64,000 bases of DNA, from the NCBI GenBank assembly GCA_026182355.1, contig JAPFBL010000047.1:1054001-1118000 (forward strand). Reading direction: 5' to 3'. This stretch comes from Hermatobates lingyangjiaoensis (taxonomy: Eukaryota; Arthropoda; Insecta; Hemiptera; Hermatobatidae). Shown here piece after piece: positions 1 through 11,530 of this stretch. Below the pieces are notes generated by a model that was not told the DNA's origin, did no database searches, and saw only the letters and a list, made by a program, of their open reading frames with translations. The position numbers and the translations under genes were made by a program. The number at the start of each line of letters is the position of its first letter. Position 1 is the first letter of the stretch.

Positions 1-1581
1 GGATGTGAAATAGATAGTGAGAGATCATGCCATGAAGTCCATATATTCAATCTTTTATATCATGGAGTCATTCTTTTATTTAATTAAAATTTATTATGAA
101 CTCATATTTACAATTCTATATATTTGTAAAATATGGGAGCAGTCCTTCTAGAATACAGATATTTAAAAAAGGATAGGTCTGCTTTGTTCTTAACTGGTTC
201 TTTCGAGGTTTTTCAAGTTTTCGAAAGAATTTTTTTTCAGATCAGGACTTCTTAACCCAAAAAGCAATTCACTAAAGTTCTTTTAAATTGGTATATTTGT
301 ATATCTTAATATTTTTCAGTGATTTCAATCACTATCTTCAGGATTAATTATATTGTATACTATCACAATTATAAACCAAACATAAAACATCAGGTTGGTA
401 TAAACAAGTTATATCAATATGATTTCTTTAAATTTGATATATTTAAAGAAATAGTAGTTTGAGCGATGACAAGTAAGTGTTGATGGGAGCGAGATGGCGG
501 GGTGGAATGAATCAAGCTATTGGTTTGGAATTGGCCGGAGCGCGATGAGTGAGAGCCCAGGCGGGCTGCAAGTTAAATTAGCCCATTCCTAACATACGGC
601 TCTGCACCAACTCGCACTTTATCACCAATTCGATTTCTATTGGGTCAATTCCATGTATCACACCAAATTCCATTATTACCTCTCGCATTTGATGAAATTT
701 TATTTTAGTTTTTATCAATGAAATCATTTTCTTTTTAAATTTTTATAAAACAGAATCATTAATAATTATTTCAGTAATAAATATTTGCATATGTTTACAC
801 TCAATTTTACCATCAGTAACCTTATCAAACTCTTTGAACATCAAATAATCAAATTGGACTTTTTCAGAATAAGTTTCTTATTATACTAACTTATTCAATG
901 GATTATTTTTCATACCTGATACAATTTTGTTCACAACATAAGATTCAATAAATCACTAACTTGGTTTGCTATAATTTGATAATAGGGTTATTTACAGCGA
1001 ATGAATGGCTATGTCATAAGGTTATTTTATTTCAACTGTCAATTTCATTATTAGATATGCTATCTCAAGTCACCAAAAAAACTAATGATTTTTATTACTT
1101 GTTTAGGGTCGATTAATTGAAGTATGTTGAAACAAATGATATATGCAGCCTGATAACAGAACAGAAAATATAAAGATGTAAGACAGTAAATGCTGTTCTG
1201 CGATTTATTTTAATTTCACCATGAAGTAGATATCATATTCTTAGGTAAAAAAATTATCAAAATTCTTGAGAATGAATTTTATGACTAATTTATTTTAATG
1301 TAGCTATTTCAATTGATCAATAATAACGAAACCTTGACGATTATACCACAGTCTGATAGTTCCTGCATATGAAACATAATAGTTATCTTTTATTTGTAAT
1401 ATTTCCTTTGCCAATAATCCACAATTTTGTCATACACTATTATTTTTATACTGTATTTAATAAAAAATAACATTTTTTGAATAACAAGACGAGAAAGGAT
1501 TTAGTTATCATTATTATGTGTAATTTTCATTTGTTAGTTTAGTAATCATTAATTAATGCTAACGTAAAAACAGACCTAGTA
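1..1581. other. AT-rich sequence, no gene seen
   Basis: No exon, RNA gene or recognisable element was found. A small patch at about 480-640 is clearly richer in G+C than its surroundings, but it has no long open frame and no match I can name. By position this should be DDR intron, because the next DDR exon lies further left. Confidence 0.4.
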
Positions 1582-2027
1582 CAGTAGAACCACATAGTAC
1601 AAATGCCTCATGGTACAAGCAATAGGCTTTATGAGCTATCTTTGTCGATGTACGACGAGTAAAACCTCGTAGTACGAGCGACTATCTTCCATACACCTAG
1701 ATGGTCTCTGTATTACGTTAATACATATTAGTCTGTATCTGTAGACTAATAAAACATGATTGTTTCCTTCATGAATTTTTGTTATTCATATTACATCTTT
1801 AGAATTATTTTTTTTTCTAATAGCAGCAATTTATATGTTTAAAAAATATACTAAAATCAAGCATTTTTGGGATGAAATGGGTTATTTATTGTCATATTGA
1901 TTTCAATGCGAAAAAATTGCTTTGTAATACGAGTAACTCGTATTACAAGTTTTCATTTACGAGTTTGTAAGCCGCAAAACAAGCTCGGTTTGGAAACGAA
2001 TCAAACTTACACTGCTAGATTCTACTG
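1582..2027 (-). mobile_element. pogo/Tigger-like MITE, copy 1
   Basis: A 446-bp element begins CAGTAGAACCACATAGTAC and ends with a near reverse complement of that (..GATTCTACTG), with TA directly outside both ends, as expected for a target duplication of the Tc1/mariner-pogo group. Read on the minus strand it matches the copies at 10337 and 56581, with the same internal CGAGTTACTCGTATTACAA and GCAATTTTTTCGCATTGAAA stretches. It has no transposase frame, so it is non-autonomous. Family assignment rests on TIR style, TA flanks and copy comparison. Confidence 0.75.
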
Positions 2028-3035
2028 TATTGTAAAAAAATTTCGCTCATCATTTAAATAAAAAAATAAATAAGCACTTTCTACAAATTTGAATAATAAT
2101 GGTAAATATATATAATCTGCATTTTGAAAGTACAACACAGTGCAGGATCTGCGAAACTGAAGACACTCGTAGGTACACCGAAACTAAAATTTAAAAGTAA
2201 AGTCACCCACAATGTACTAAAGTACTCTCAATCTTGATATAGTAAATGACAAAATATATCTAATACCATATTTTATAAGGGATGCTAGTTTTTTTTTTGG
2301 TAATTTAATAACTTTTACTATTATCAACAGTTTAAGAAACGGCTTTGTACAACTTTATACAAAGGAATTCACACGTTTGTGGCATAAAACACTCTGTATT
2401 CATTCCGTGTTATTTGCTTTAGTACAGCCAAGTGTAAAACACCCTCGACAGTTTTAATACGCCAACAGTAAGCAAGAATTATAGAGTTAAAACTGAAAGA
2501 GGAGAGAGAAGGATTGGAATGAGGCATGTAAGTTATTCAAGAGAGAAATTGTTGGTCGGGTCACGTTGGTGAGTTACAAGAGGTTATATCTAAACTTTGC
2601 TTCGCACAGGCATTCCTCAAGAAGACAATAAAATGAGAATCGACAACCTACCTTTGCCTACTGCTCTTTTTCTCGACACACTTTAATTAAATATGCTCTG
2701 AGAAAGCAGACAATTTTATGTTTAGAGCTTCAACTCATTTCATTGCTTGTGCCAACGTTTGAAAGCCACCTTATCTCAGCAGTACTCATTATAAACTTAT
2801 TTACATCACAGCTAGTTAACTGGAAGAAATAAAAAAAAAAACAATTCTAGTCACCTTTATTTAAAATTCATTTAGAAACATAAAATTTTATCTGAACTTC
2901 ATCCTATTTAATGAATAATGCATGAAACGCTTATCTCCATCAGTGGCATCACTAGTTTTAGAATACATTTTATTACAACATAGTTTATTAAAAAATAAAC
3001 CGACTTAAAATGATTGATAAATTTTAAATTCAGAA
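2028..3035. other. AT-rich intron sequence, nothing identified
   Basis: Read on both strands; only short runs of A/T and no supported feature. Confidence 0.35.
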
Positions 3036-3156
3036 ATATATATATATATATATATATATTCACTAATGAAACGAAATACGATCCAAACTGGACACAATAC
3101 GAGTTCGAGATTAACAAAGAGCAACACACAAAGTAGGGAAACACACTTACAGACTC

Positions 3157-3181
3157 AAATTTTCGGGTAATCCGTCTTCAG
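3157..3181 (-). ncRNA. Hammerhead-like core, F6 copy 1
   Basis: On the minus strand CTGAAGA is followed by a short GG/CC-type hairpin, then CGAAA and AATTT. Flanking bases CTC before the core and GAG after the cleavage position pair as a 3-bp stem I. Stem II is weak here, so activity is doubtful. Confidence 0.4.
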
Positions 3182-3390
3182 GAGAAAAGAGAATGGGAGA
3201 CCAAGCACGTTGTAGACGCAACGGCAAGTAACCCAACGGTTACTTTGTATGTATTTATATTGTGTGTGTTAATGTCTTTTGCTAACCTTCTTTGGAAGCT
3301 ACCAGAGTCTCACCGCAAAGTGATACGAAAACTAGAGAGTGTCAACAAGAAACTGGTCAATGCAGAAGCTGCTGCTTATTTTAATAATAT

Positions 3391-3431
<41 letters not shown>

Positions 3432-3526
3432 CTTGATAAACGGAAAGATGATCCAAACTAGACGCAATAACAGTTAAAAATTGAAGATAGGTAGCACACA
3501 AAGTAAAGAAACACACTTACAAACTC

Positions 3527-3551
3527 AAAGTTTCGGGCAATTCGTCTTCAG
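3527..3551 (-). ncRNA. Hammerhead-like core, F6 copy 2
   Basis: Same layout as the motif at 3157: CTGAAGA..CCCGAAAC on the minus strand. Stem I is TTC/GAG, where C has become U but still pairs with G as a wobble. The stem III palindrome is lost (ACTT). Confidence 0.35.
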
Positions 3552-3990
3552 GAAAAAAGAGAAAGGGAGACCAAGCACGTTGTAGACGCAGTGGCTTGTA
3601 ACCGACACGGCAACCGCCACTGCGGCCCCCCGTTCCCGGTCTTGAAGTAATAGAATTAAGAGAAAATATAAACAGATAAGCAATACAAGTTGGGAAAATA
3701 TAAATGATTCAGAGAGAATTGAGAAAATTTTAATAAAATTTAAAAAAATAAATACAATGCAACAAAATATATCTGCAATAATCAATAAAAGGTAAGGTTA
3801 GATAAAAAGATGTAAAAGGGAAAATAGTGAAGAATGAGTGTTTTAAAAAGTAAAATAAAATATAATGTATAATGTATAGCACAAACTGGAAGTAATGAAT
3901 AAGAATGAAATAAATAAATACGTACAGAAAATTTGAGTTTGTGAGTGTGTTTCTTTACTTTGTGTGCTACCTACCTTCAATTTTGAACTG

Positions 3991-4035
<45 letters not shown>

Positions 4036-4087
4036 TTAAAAAAAACTTTGACACATAGACAGAAACATAACGAAGACTCACTTTTCA

Positions 4088-4119
4088 ATATTTCGACTAT
4101 AATGGTGGTCGTCCTCAAG
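4088..4119 (-). ncRNA. Hammerhead-like core, family F5 (degenerate)
   Basis: The minus strand reads TTGAGGA, then C, then GACC..AGTC, then GAAATATT. It is the decayed sister of the motif at 18143, where stem II is a perfect GACC/GGTC. Stem III is the palindrome ATAT. The first core base is T instead of C, so this copy is probably inactive. Confidence 0.35.
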
Positions 4120-4179
4120 ATGTTTTAAAAGATTTGTAAGGTTATCAGTACTCTGAATCAAAACAGTACTTATCGAGAA

Positions 4180-4502
4180 AAAGAATTATTTGGTTTTTGG
4201 TACATATTGAATCATCAGGAAAGTATATGAAAATGCATCATGTCATTTTTGGTACTATTTGGTACTAATATTTCTTAGTGTGAAATTGGTAATGATTGAA
4301 TCTTTGCAAATGACAAGATAATATTTGATGTAAATTCTATTATTTTTCACCAGTAGTTACGCATCGGAGATCCTAACCTTATTGCTTTTTGTATGTCAAA
4401 AGCCAAAATAAGTATTATATTGCAACGAAATTTATTCCAAGCTATTTAATATATTTATTCATGTCAATTAGGAAGTCTTGTGATACATAAATAAATAATA
4501 TA
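4180..4502. other. AT-rich intron sequence, nothing identified
   Basis: No supported feature on either strand. Confidence 0.3.
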
Positions 4503-4850
4503 TTTCTTTTTCATCGAGGTTTGGTCTAGCGTCAAACAGTACAACGTGTTTAAATCAACGTTTCGTATGTATTTATGGTTATCTTCAGGACTACGTCAAT
4601 ACAGAATCTACATCTACATCACTACAGAAAATAAGGAATGTTATAAATTACATCAATTATATATTAATATAGGTAATAATCTTGGGATTTCCCTATTATT
4701 ATTAATTATGTTTATTGTTGTAAATAATGTAACTTATAACATATTTTTTCATGTTATTTTAATTACTTTTTGTATTGATGCAGCCCTGAAGATGTTTACA
4801 AATATAGATGAAACGTTGGATTAAAGGCGTTTTACTGTTGGCTAAAAAAG
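4503..4850. mobile_element. Inverted-repeat element, family F3
   Basis: The left end reads on the minus strand CCTGAAGATAACC..CGAAACGTTG, then a tail toward TTTGACGC. The right end reads on plus CCCTGAAGATGTTTAC..GAAACGTTGGATT, then a TTTTACTGTTGG tail. The two ends face outward as an inverted pair about 350 bp apart. The same family recurs at 41215-41515 (with the same tail and a TTTCTTTATTGAGGTTT end) and once at 46950. No protein is encoded. Confidence 0.55.
4786..4817 (+). ncRNA. Hammerhead-like core, F3
   Basis: CTGAAGA, spacer T, an imperfect stem II around an ACAAATA loop, then GAAACGTT. Stem III is the palindrome ACGT with cleavage base T. Two C bases before the core pair with GG after it. 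Stem II has mismatches that the family copy at 41273 does not have. Confidence 0.4.
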
Positions 4851-5157
4851 GAAAACACTGTTGAATATAGGTGGTTGAGATAAGAATAAATACAAATAAA
4901 TACATAATAGTTAAAATAAAATTTAGAGGGTAAATAATTATATTATAATTATTGTTTAAAGAGTAAACGATATATTAATTTGACAAAATACTGGTAACCT
5001 TTGATGGAAAGAAGATTCATTCAGTTGAATTTTAATTTAGTTATGTCTTGGAAATACTAGAAACATTGAAATGTAGTTAAATAGTCACCTGATTAGTGTA
5101 AATGATCTTGTAAATCACTGTTTAAGTCTACAGATGAAAATTATATCTAGTGTTTAC
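4851..5157. other. DDR intron next to the donor site, nothing else seen
   Basis: AT-rich. The 5' end of this intron on the minus strand is the GTAAAC donor just left of 5158. No next DDR exon was found from here to position 1. Confidence 0.35.
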
Positions 5158-5365
5158 CTGAATCAAAAGTTACTTCAGAGAGAAGGAGCCAACGAGATGA
5201 GAAGTGGAGTCTGATCCTGACATACCGGGCAAGTCTGTCGTGCAGTGGAATGGTGATGTTGTAGGCGGCTTGCTTTGGGTGTTCCATGAGCGGTACGAAC
5301 TTCACTGGAAGGCTTTGGTACTTTTCTCCATCCATGCTGAACACAACCATCGCAGAAGAGAACAC
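5158..5365 (-). CDS. Ddr: Discoidin domain receptor, exon D (end of DS-like domain)
   Basis: A 208-bp internal exon of a DDR-type collagen receptor tyrosine kinase on the minus strand. An AG acceptor (TTTTCAG) precedes GTGTTCTC and a GTAAAC donor follows GATTCAG. It enters in phase 0, matching exon C, and leaves after one base of a codon. It encodes 69 residues beginning VFSSAMVVFSMDGEKYQ and ending SRWLLLSEVTFDS. The ARY-VRIRLHF-S-RWLLLSE block matches the last strands of the membrane-proximal discoidin-like (DS-like) domain of DDR1/DDR2, and SE belongs to the region known in the family for calcium binding. An N-I-T glycosylation sequon lies at AAYNITIP. The protein is a single-pass plasma membrane receptor activated by collagen; transmembrane and kinase parts must be encoded left of this window. 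The short plus-strand frame over this exon is a shadow. Confidence 0.93.
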
Positions 5366-5396
5366 CTGAAAATATCATTGGGTTAAATCATATGGG

Positions 5397-5590
5397 CTCA
5401 TCTCCATATAAGAAGGTGTTTAGGATAAGTTGGGCCACCCAAACGAGAAATTACACATAAACCAAAGATTGACCCTTTGTAACATTGGACAATGAATATT
5501 GGGAGTCCAAAATGTTGACTAAATCATATCCATGGAGGGTCAGGATCATTAACGATTACCTCGCCCGACATAATGAAATTCGATTTGTCA
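5397..5590 (-). mobile_element. SINE fragment
   Basis: Matches the tail side of the SINE family seen complete at 37275-37512: TTGACCCTTTGTAACATTGGACA, ATGAATATTGGGAGTCC and an AACGA..TACC block are shared. The tRNA-like head is missing. Confidence 0.5.
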
Positions 5591-5599
5591 ATACATCAG

Positions 5600-6868
5600 G
5601 CAGTCAATCCATTTTGAATGGGTAAATCGCAGATTGATGCCACCATTGTTCTCAACTACTTTATTTAGGACTTCATGTCCTAAATGAACTTGAGGGCTAT
5701 CAAATTCATATTTTGTTCTTTTTCCTAAGAAATTAGATCTCGAGTTCTTTCAACTCGAGAAAGATTGCTGTTTTCTTTAAAGCAAGACGAAATTTTTTCT
5801 CAATTTAATGGGTAAACACAATATCAGCATTTGATCCAAAATAATTTATTTCTGCCTCATTTATATTTCTTCGCACTGCGTTATTAGCTCTGAAATGCTC
5901 ATGAGCTGAATATTACTTGTACCGCGTTTTACGTACTTGGTAAATACGATTTAGATTCCACCCAGTATTTTTTATAATTGACATTTTATAATTTGAATAA
6001 AAAATAACATTTTCATGAAAAAAGTTTACATTTGTGAATTTGTGATTTGTGACATGTTTTGTTAGTAGAAACTGGATTTAACTAGAACCTTCGATCTAGC
6101 TATACTAGCAATCATGAAGTAATGTCGACCTTTATTCTCATTTGTTTATTTCAATTTTCCTTTAAAACTCTACTCATGATGTTGTACAAAATCAGTTTAT
6201 ACACAGACAATTGAAATTGCCTCTGTCATAATGAAATGAGTATATTATTGTCTAAACCATAAAGGATTTCTTAAGCTACATATTGAACTCAAATTATCGA
6301 AAGAAAAAAAATACCAGTCTTATTATTGTTGATAATGGAATTATAAAAGCTATATATAGAGGACTATTGTTCTTATTTTGTTAAAATTTATCATCATAAT
6401 GTTTATCGTGATGCGATATCCAACACACCTTCAAAGTTTCTGGAAAGACGACCATACTACAATAACAATCAATGTGTGTCCAACACATTTGCGACTGTTC
6501 AAGGTACGATGATAGTAATTATGCAGGTATTAATATCCAATCAAAAAGCTCTGTTCTGTTAACATTATTTCACATCCTCACTGTCAATAGATTTTCCTTT
6601 TAAATTTGCTTACTTATGCTTTTATTACATGTTATACACATGTTGTTTTCCTGTAATGTATTTATTAGTTGATTGCTCTCTGATTTACTATATTAATTTG
6701 TTTTGTAAATCCTATACAAAGACGATTTCAAAAACACTAAAATTTAATGTTTAATTTGAACCAAAACTCAATATGTGTTTTGAATTGGTTAGAAGTACGT
6801 TTTCATTATGTAGTAAAGTCAAAAGTTTGCAAACAAAATTAATGAACTGTATTAACAGAAAGAACATA
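5600..6868. other. AT-rich intron sequence, nothing identified
   Basis: No exon-like or element-like signal that I can support. Confidence 0.3.
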
Positions 6869-7780
6869 CGAGGGTCGTCCAGAAAATAAGTTCCGTTTTG
6901 GTCTGTAGGGCGGTAGGAGTGGTTTTTCCCAAATCCGGCAACACCGCTCGAAAGAGGAGAGGTGGGGGAATAGAATGAGAGGTGGGGGACCTCAGTCGGT
7001 CAATTACCAACGTCAGGGCAGGTAGTTGAAATGGAGCCCTCCATGTCACGTCCCGCCACCTCGATCCCGCGTTTTGCGCGCAGTGATTCAATTTCTTTAT
7101 GCACAGGGTTTCAAATCAGTTCAAATTCACGAACAGCTCATTTCTGTTTATGGAGAAGGTGTAATGAGTGAATCAATGGTGAGGAGATGGGTACGTGAAT
7201 TTAAGGCGGGAAGACATTCACTTGAGGATGAAAGTGGGAGAGGCAGACCCTCAGTTGTGACGGACGAAATTGTCGCAGAAATCGACAATGCAATTCGCAA
7301 AGATCGTCGTTCAACCCTGGATGAACTCCACCTGAGTTTCCCAGACATCTCACGATCCCTCATCCATGAGATCGTCTCGGAAAAACTTGACTTTCGGAAA
7401 GTTTCCGCCCGGTGGGTCCCTAGAGAGCTGAATGTCTTCCCGCCTTAAATTCACGTACCCATCTCCTCACCATTGATTCACTCATTACACCTTCTCCATA
7501 AACAGAAATGAGCTGTTCGTGAATTTGAACTGATTTGAAACCCTGTGCATAAAGAAATTGAATCACTGCGCGCAAAACGCGGGATCGAGGTGGCGGGACG
7601 TGACATGGAGGGCTCCATTTCAACTACCTGCCCTGACGTTGGTAATTGACCGACTGAGGTCCCCCACCTCTCATTCTATTCCCCCACCTCTCCTCTTTCG
7701 AGCGGTGTTGCCGGATTTGGCAAAAACCACTCCTACCGCCCTTCAGACCAAAACGGAACTTATTTTCTGGACGACCCTCG
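6869..7780. mobile_element. Fold-back mariner element with TA flanks
   Basis: A 912-bp element whose two 352-bp arms (6869-7220 and 7429-7780) are inverted copies of each other, separated by a 208-bp loop. The coordinate sums of paired bases stay constant at 14649, so there are no indels between arms; only a few substitutions are visible, such as TAGGGC against AAGGGC and CCCAAA against GCCAAA. Outer ends read CGAGGGTCGTCCAGAAAATA and its complement, and TA lies outside both. Terminal sequence, TA target and the encoded helix-turn-helix region place it in the mariner group (Tc1/mariner). A normal mariner is about 1.3 kb with short TIRs; here the 5' half was duplicated in inverted orientation and the catalytic half was lost. 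Confidence 0.88.
7026..7448 (+). pseudogene. Truncated mariner transposase, N-terminal part
   Basis: A 140-codon frame, against about 340-350 residues for intact mariner transposases. Visible blocks: an HTH region RAVIQFLYAQGFKSVQIHEQ..SMVRRWVREFKAGR, the linker SGRGRPSVVTDE, and a second DNA-binding segment IRKDRRSTLDELHLSFPDIS. It stops in VSARWVPREL, just where the D,D34D catalytic domain should start; after this the frame enters the inverted arm. No catalytic Asp residues remain, so it cannot transpose by itself. A copy of the first 67 residues is encoded again on the minus strand at 7623-7420. Confidence 0.85.
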
Positions 7781-7795
7781 TATATAAAACAGATC

Positions 7796-7936
7796 ACAGA
7801 AACTCACCACTATATTTCGAAGTCGTCATCAGGTAGAGGGATGAAGAAGTGAGTCACCCATTAGTGGTTGCCTAATAGTCACTTCTTTATCTCTTTAGCT
7901 AATGACGATGTGGTCGAAATATAGTAGTGAGTTTCT
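7796..7936. mobile_element. Inverted-repeat element, family F2
   Basis: Left arm (minus) and right arm (plus) share TCGAAATATAGTRGTGAGTT followed by TCTG, facing away from each other over a short spacer. Each arm has a CTGATGA- or CTAATGA-type core. Related single copies are at 17717, 26372, 57941 and, as a tail only, about 61125-61195. The shared tail continues TTATTTT..TGTG..TCTAGTTTA. Confidence 0.55.
7810..7832 (-). ncRNA. Hammerhead-like core, F2
   Basis: The minus strand reads CTGATGA, spacer C, GAC..TC, GAAA, then the palindrome ATAT and cleavage base A. Bases CTAC before the core pair with GTGG after it (4 bp with one G-U), giving a type I layout. Confidence 0.45.
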
Positions 7937-7944
7937 GCAATTTA

Positions 7945-8789
7945 TTTTATTCGTGTTCCTCTGTAAATCTAGTTTATTTAGTTTGTCAAATCGATTGATT
8001 TAATTGGGAAACAAAATTAGTGATATACCAACCTTAAGTTTAATTATGGCATAATACGCTTTGACCAGTATATTTGTATTTTCTATTTAAGGAAACCTGA
8101 AATAATTATCAAATACAATCGTCATTTTACATGGTAGCACTCTCCATTTTTAAATGTGGCTGTGAGTATCAATGAATAAAACAGCTGCCAGTAATTCTCA
8201 CCAGATCGGAGCTCATTTTTTATTTTGTTGTAATCCAATTTCAACAAATTGTATGGTATAAATGAAATGCAATAGTTTTTATATCTACCATTAAAATAAA
8301 TGAACAAACTATTTCTTTTGCCTAAAAGAATTAATAAAATTAATGATGTGAAATGCACGGGGCTAGTGAGGGAAGGCACAGATGTGAAAACAGAACGGTG
8401 TGACTTACTGCACCAGCCACCCTCTACCCTCTGTGCAGTATCCATAACAACATTCTGCTAACACTATAACTATATTTCCCTATAAATTTCAGTTATGTGA
8501 AACTACCGTTAATTTATTCAATTAATATTATTAATAATTAAAGGATTATTAATATTTTTGTAATATAGTAAGTTATATCCTTTCTTAAATTATTATTTTG
8601 TTTAAAAAGTACATTACTATTTGAGCATTAAAATTCAATTATGTTATCAGTTATTTTTATGTTCTCTACAGAGTCTGTCAATTGAGTAAGACTATAATTG
8701 CATTGAATGATTCAATAAGATATCATTGTATAGATTTGTTTTCTTAGATGACTGGACAGCTCTTTATCAAGGGCTGGTGTAATGTCCTT
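7945..8789. other. Intron sequence, nothing identified
   Basis: An open minus-strand frame at 8122-8445 has no recognisable domain, a low-complexity composition and no splice or promoter support, so it is not called. Confidence 0.3.
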
Positions 8790-9160
8790 TATGATAGGTT
8801 CTGTTAGGTTGTAGTGGTCACCTCAAGAGAGAAAACCCAGAGGTCGAACATTAGCCCTTTTGATACTGAATGAATACTCTATTTTGGGAGTCCTACATTT
8901 TGCCTAACTCAAGGGAATTAAAAGTAGGACTACTTAACGAGTACCGGGTGTCCTGCGTGCTTAAAGGTTCCCAGACACGACACAGACACGGTCCTTCTGT
9001 TCCCAGACACGAAGTGCTCATATATGTTCACCCTTCGCGTGAGTAAATCGAGGGATAGAGTCAGTAACAAAAGTCAGATCTACCAGTCCAGAGGGGAGTA
9101 AGGAAGCTGCTGGCCTACCATGGCCTCTGCCTTGATGATATAGGCATGGGAGTCATCTCT
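8790..9160 (-). mobile_element. tRNA-derived SINE
   Basis: Shares the tail GTTAGGTTGTAGTGG, the ATTTTGCCTAACTCAAG block and the AGTAAATCGAGGGATAGAG block with the copy at 37275. At the right end the minus strand gives a tRNA-like head: GGCCAGCAGCTTCCTTACTC, then CTCTGGACTGGTAGATCTGA, which corresponds to the A/B-box region. Transcription would be right to left by RNA polymerase III. The core has an insertion with a repeated CCCAGACACGA. Confidence 0.65.
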
Positions 9161-10336
9161 TTAACATATCAAAAGCAATCCTCAAGTTCAGAAACAACTG
9201 CAAATATTAGCCCGACCATGATTTTTTCTTAGTATAGCAGGTAGTCAAGGGATAAACAAGTATGGTCTGCTTGTAGTCATTACGATCAAACCTTGTTGTG
9301 GGATTTCATCACCCTTTACCGATTGCAGTCAAGACTCAAGACTGTTTAGATGATTCTTCCGGCTGAAATAACTCAAACTTCTACTGAAAATGACCCTTCC
9401 ATTCTATACACACTGTCAGAACGACTTAACTACTAGCATATAGTACACTGAACATAAGCGTTAAGTATAATTGCAAACTTAACAAATGCAAGACAGAATT
9501 ACTCTTCGCTGGCAACTTCCTGTACAGCTTTATCTGAAATAATATCTCATACAACATATAAGTAATTTCTACCTTTTTAAATTGAGCTATTTAAAAACAT
9601 TATAACCAACTATATAATTAAGTATTCTTAAATTTGTTTAGTAATTACCTACGATATGGTATAGTACTAGGTAAACTGATTTCCGAAGTCTATCTCTCAT
9701 GATAGACACGATTTCTCTGAACCTAACGATTACACTGTAAACTATTTGAAATTTGAATAATTGTTGCAATTTAACTTTTCATACATAATATAAAAGGAGT
9801 GCTGAAAATGTTGGAATTTTGCGAGACAGTTCAAGTCATGTTCATTCATAGAATACTAAAGAGTTTCTGAAGTGTATTCTATATTGGAATTTCATATTTA
9901 ATGGAAAGTGTTTATTAATATATGAGCTATGGCTATCGATGTAGTTATGTAAAGTAACGGTTGTATCCATACCTCTTCAGACAAAAGAAAGGCAATGATT
10001 ATATGTTGAAACACAGTATAAACATCAAACAATCTAAAAGTTTATATGAGAGAGAAAAGAAAAGTGAGAAGAAATAAAGGAAAGCGATTTCTTGTCCGTG
10101 ATGAATGACGTGCCAAAAGTGACATTCACGTTTGAGAGAGACAGAGTGCCACTGAGGTTAACAAGCATTCCGCTCTTACTTCTTTATTTTAACACCTTTC
10201 TACCTGTCTTGACTGATATTCTATGCCTAGAAAATCTCACATAACTTCAATATTATGTGACACCACAGTACTCAGGACTTTTTCTTGGGGGATCAAATAT
10301 AACATTGATTAAACCAAGAAAAAACAAATGAAATTA
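9161..10336. other. Intron sequence, nothing identified
   Basis: No supported feature; AT-rich with no long open frames. Confidence 0.3.
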
Positions 10337-10625
10337 CTGTAGAACCTTGCAGTACGAGTTTAATTCGTCCCCAGACTGAGCTCCTATTGCGATTTACTCG
10401 TATTAGGAAGCAATTTTTTGCATTGAAATTCATATGAAAATAAATAATCCCTTCCATCCCCAAAATAATGGTTCAATTATTTAAACAGAAAAGGTGCAAT
10501 TAGCAAAAAGCAGTAGTCCCTTACATGTAATAAAAATGCATAAAAAAATAATCATGTTTTATTAATCTACTTAAACAGAGACCATCTAGGTGTAAGGAAG
10601 ACTGTGAGGCTGGGAATAATTCTGA
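10337..10625 (+). mobile_element. pogo/Tigger-like MITE, copy 2 (3' truncated)
   Basis: Starts after TA with CTGTAGAACCTTGCAGTACG and follows the 56581 copy through TTTAATTCG, CGATTTACTCGTATTA, GCAATTTTTTGCATTGAAAT and AGACCATCTAGGTG. The right TIR is missing, so the right boundary is approximate. Confidence 0.65.
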
Positions 10626-11329
10626 GTCTGACATAACAATTTCTATCAATAGAAACGTAGGTAGGGTAATTTCTGGTGCTCAAATATTTCTGTCATCTTC
10701 ACTTTGTTTGTTTTTGTCTTAATTCTGGTACTTTGAGCCCTTTCACATAAATTGTTCTTGATTTTAAAATGCCACAAAAATAGTTGAATACCATTGTCGT
10801 TGGACAAAGCGAGCTTCACTACATGCAATTAATTTTTGTCCATCTGAATATTTTTTTTTACTGCATTAAAATCTAAATGATTATTGCCATTGATAATAAT
10901 TTTTGCAAATGCAGCAGCATTAAGTTTATTGTTTTATTATGTTTATCTAAAGGAAGGAAGTTATTTTACCCAGAGTGTACATCCCATGATCACTCAGTGA
11001 GTGTTGACATTCCGTTACAAAGAAGATTAAATTTAAACCAATTTTCCACGGGTATCCAGTTCTACATCAAGGGATGTATACATCAAGGCATAGATATTTG
11101 TAATATATACAGCTTGTCATTTCACTTAACGGTTTATCCTTTTTATTTACTCGCACGTTTTGTAACATTTCTTAGAAAATCACAACTGTTGTAATAAATG
11201 TTTTTAAACCTACTTAACATAGGCTAAAAACATATAAAATGTTAAAACATTTTGTTTGTAAAGTAATTTTGAAATATATAAAATATAGTCAACTAACGGA
11301 GAGGTACCTTTTAATACTGTATGTTTTTT
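10626..11329. other. Intron sequence, nothing identified
   Basis: A 105-codon plus-strand frame at 10877-11194 shows no domain or splice signal and is left uncalled. Confidence 0.3.
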
Positions 11330-11530
11330 TTAGTATGTTTACTTAATTCGTGAAACGTGTTCATTAAGATTCATAAAGTGTTTTCTTTGTAAAAAAATCT
11401 CCAATGTAATACTTAGTTTTTCTGTTTCAAAATTTTATACTTCTACCTCTAAAAAATGCTTCGAAACGTAGGCAATGAGAGTTTAATTTACACCTCAAGA
11501 ACTGACTGAGTCCTGTTAAAAAATTTTTGT
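11330..11530 (+). mobile_element. Element fragment, family F12
   Basis: Shares AATACTTAGTTTTTCTGTTT with 58280-58380, then CGAAACGTAGGCAATGAGAG and a CTCAAGAACTGACTGAGTCC tail. Family F12 pieces also occur at 14650, 24140, 26762, 58280 and 60700. The GAAACGT element resembles the 3' half of a hammerhead core. Confidence 0.45.

Larger units (their letters stand above)
3036..4034 (-). mobile_element. Repeated PLE-terminal-like units with (TA)n, family F6
   Basis: Two direct copies (about 3036-3240 and 3398-3610) each start with a (TA)n run, then share CACACAAAGTA, an ACACACTTACA..ACTCAAA..TTTCGGG stretch, GTCTTCAGGA and GAGACCAAGCACGTTGTAGACGCA. A third partial copy lies inverted at about 3926-3995 and ends in another (TA)n run at 3994-4034. 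Each full copy carries a hammerhead-like core on the minus strand. There is no open frame beyond short shadow frames. The likely source is the terminal repeat of a Penelope-like or related retroelement; this is inference from the ribozyme-like motif. Confidence 0.55.

Noticed and set aside
5204..5386. Plus-strand frame and the second minus frame over exon D
   Set aside because: Shadows; only the VFSSAMVVFS frame matches DDR and the splice phases.
7026..7448. Functional mariner transposase
   Set aside because: The frame ends before the catalytic domain and the element is a fold-back structure.
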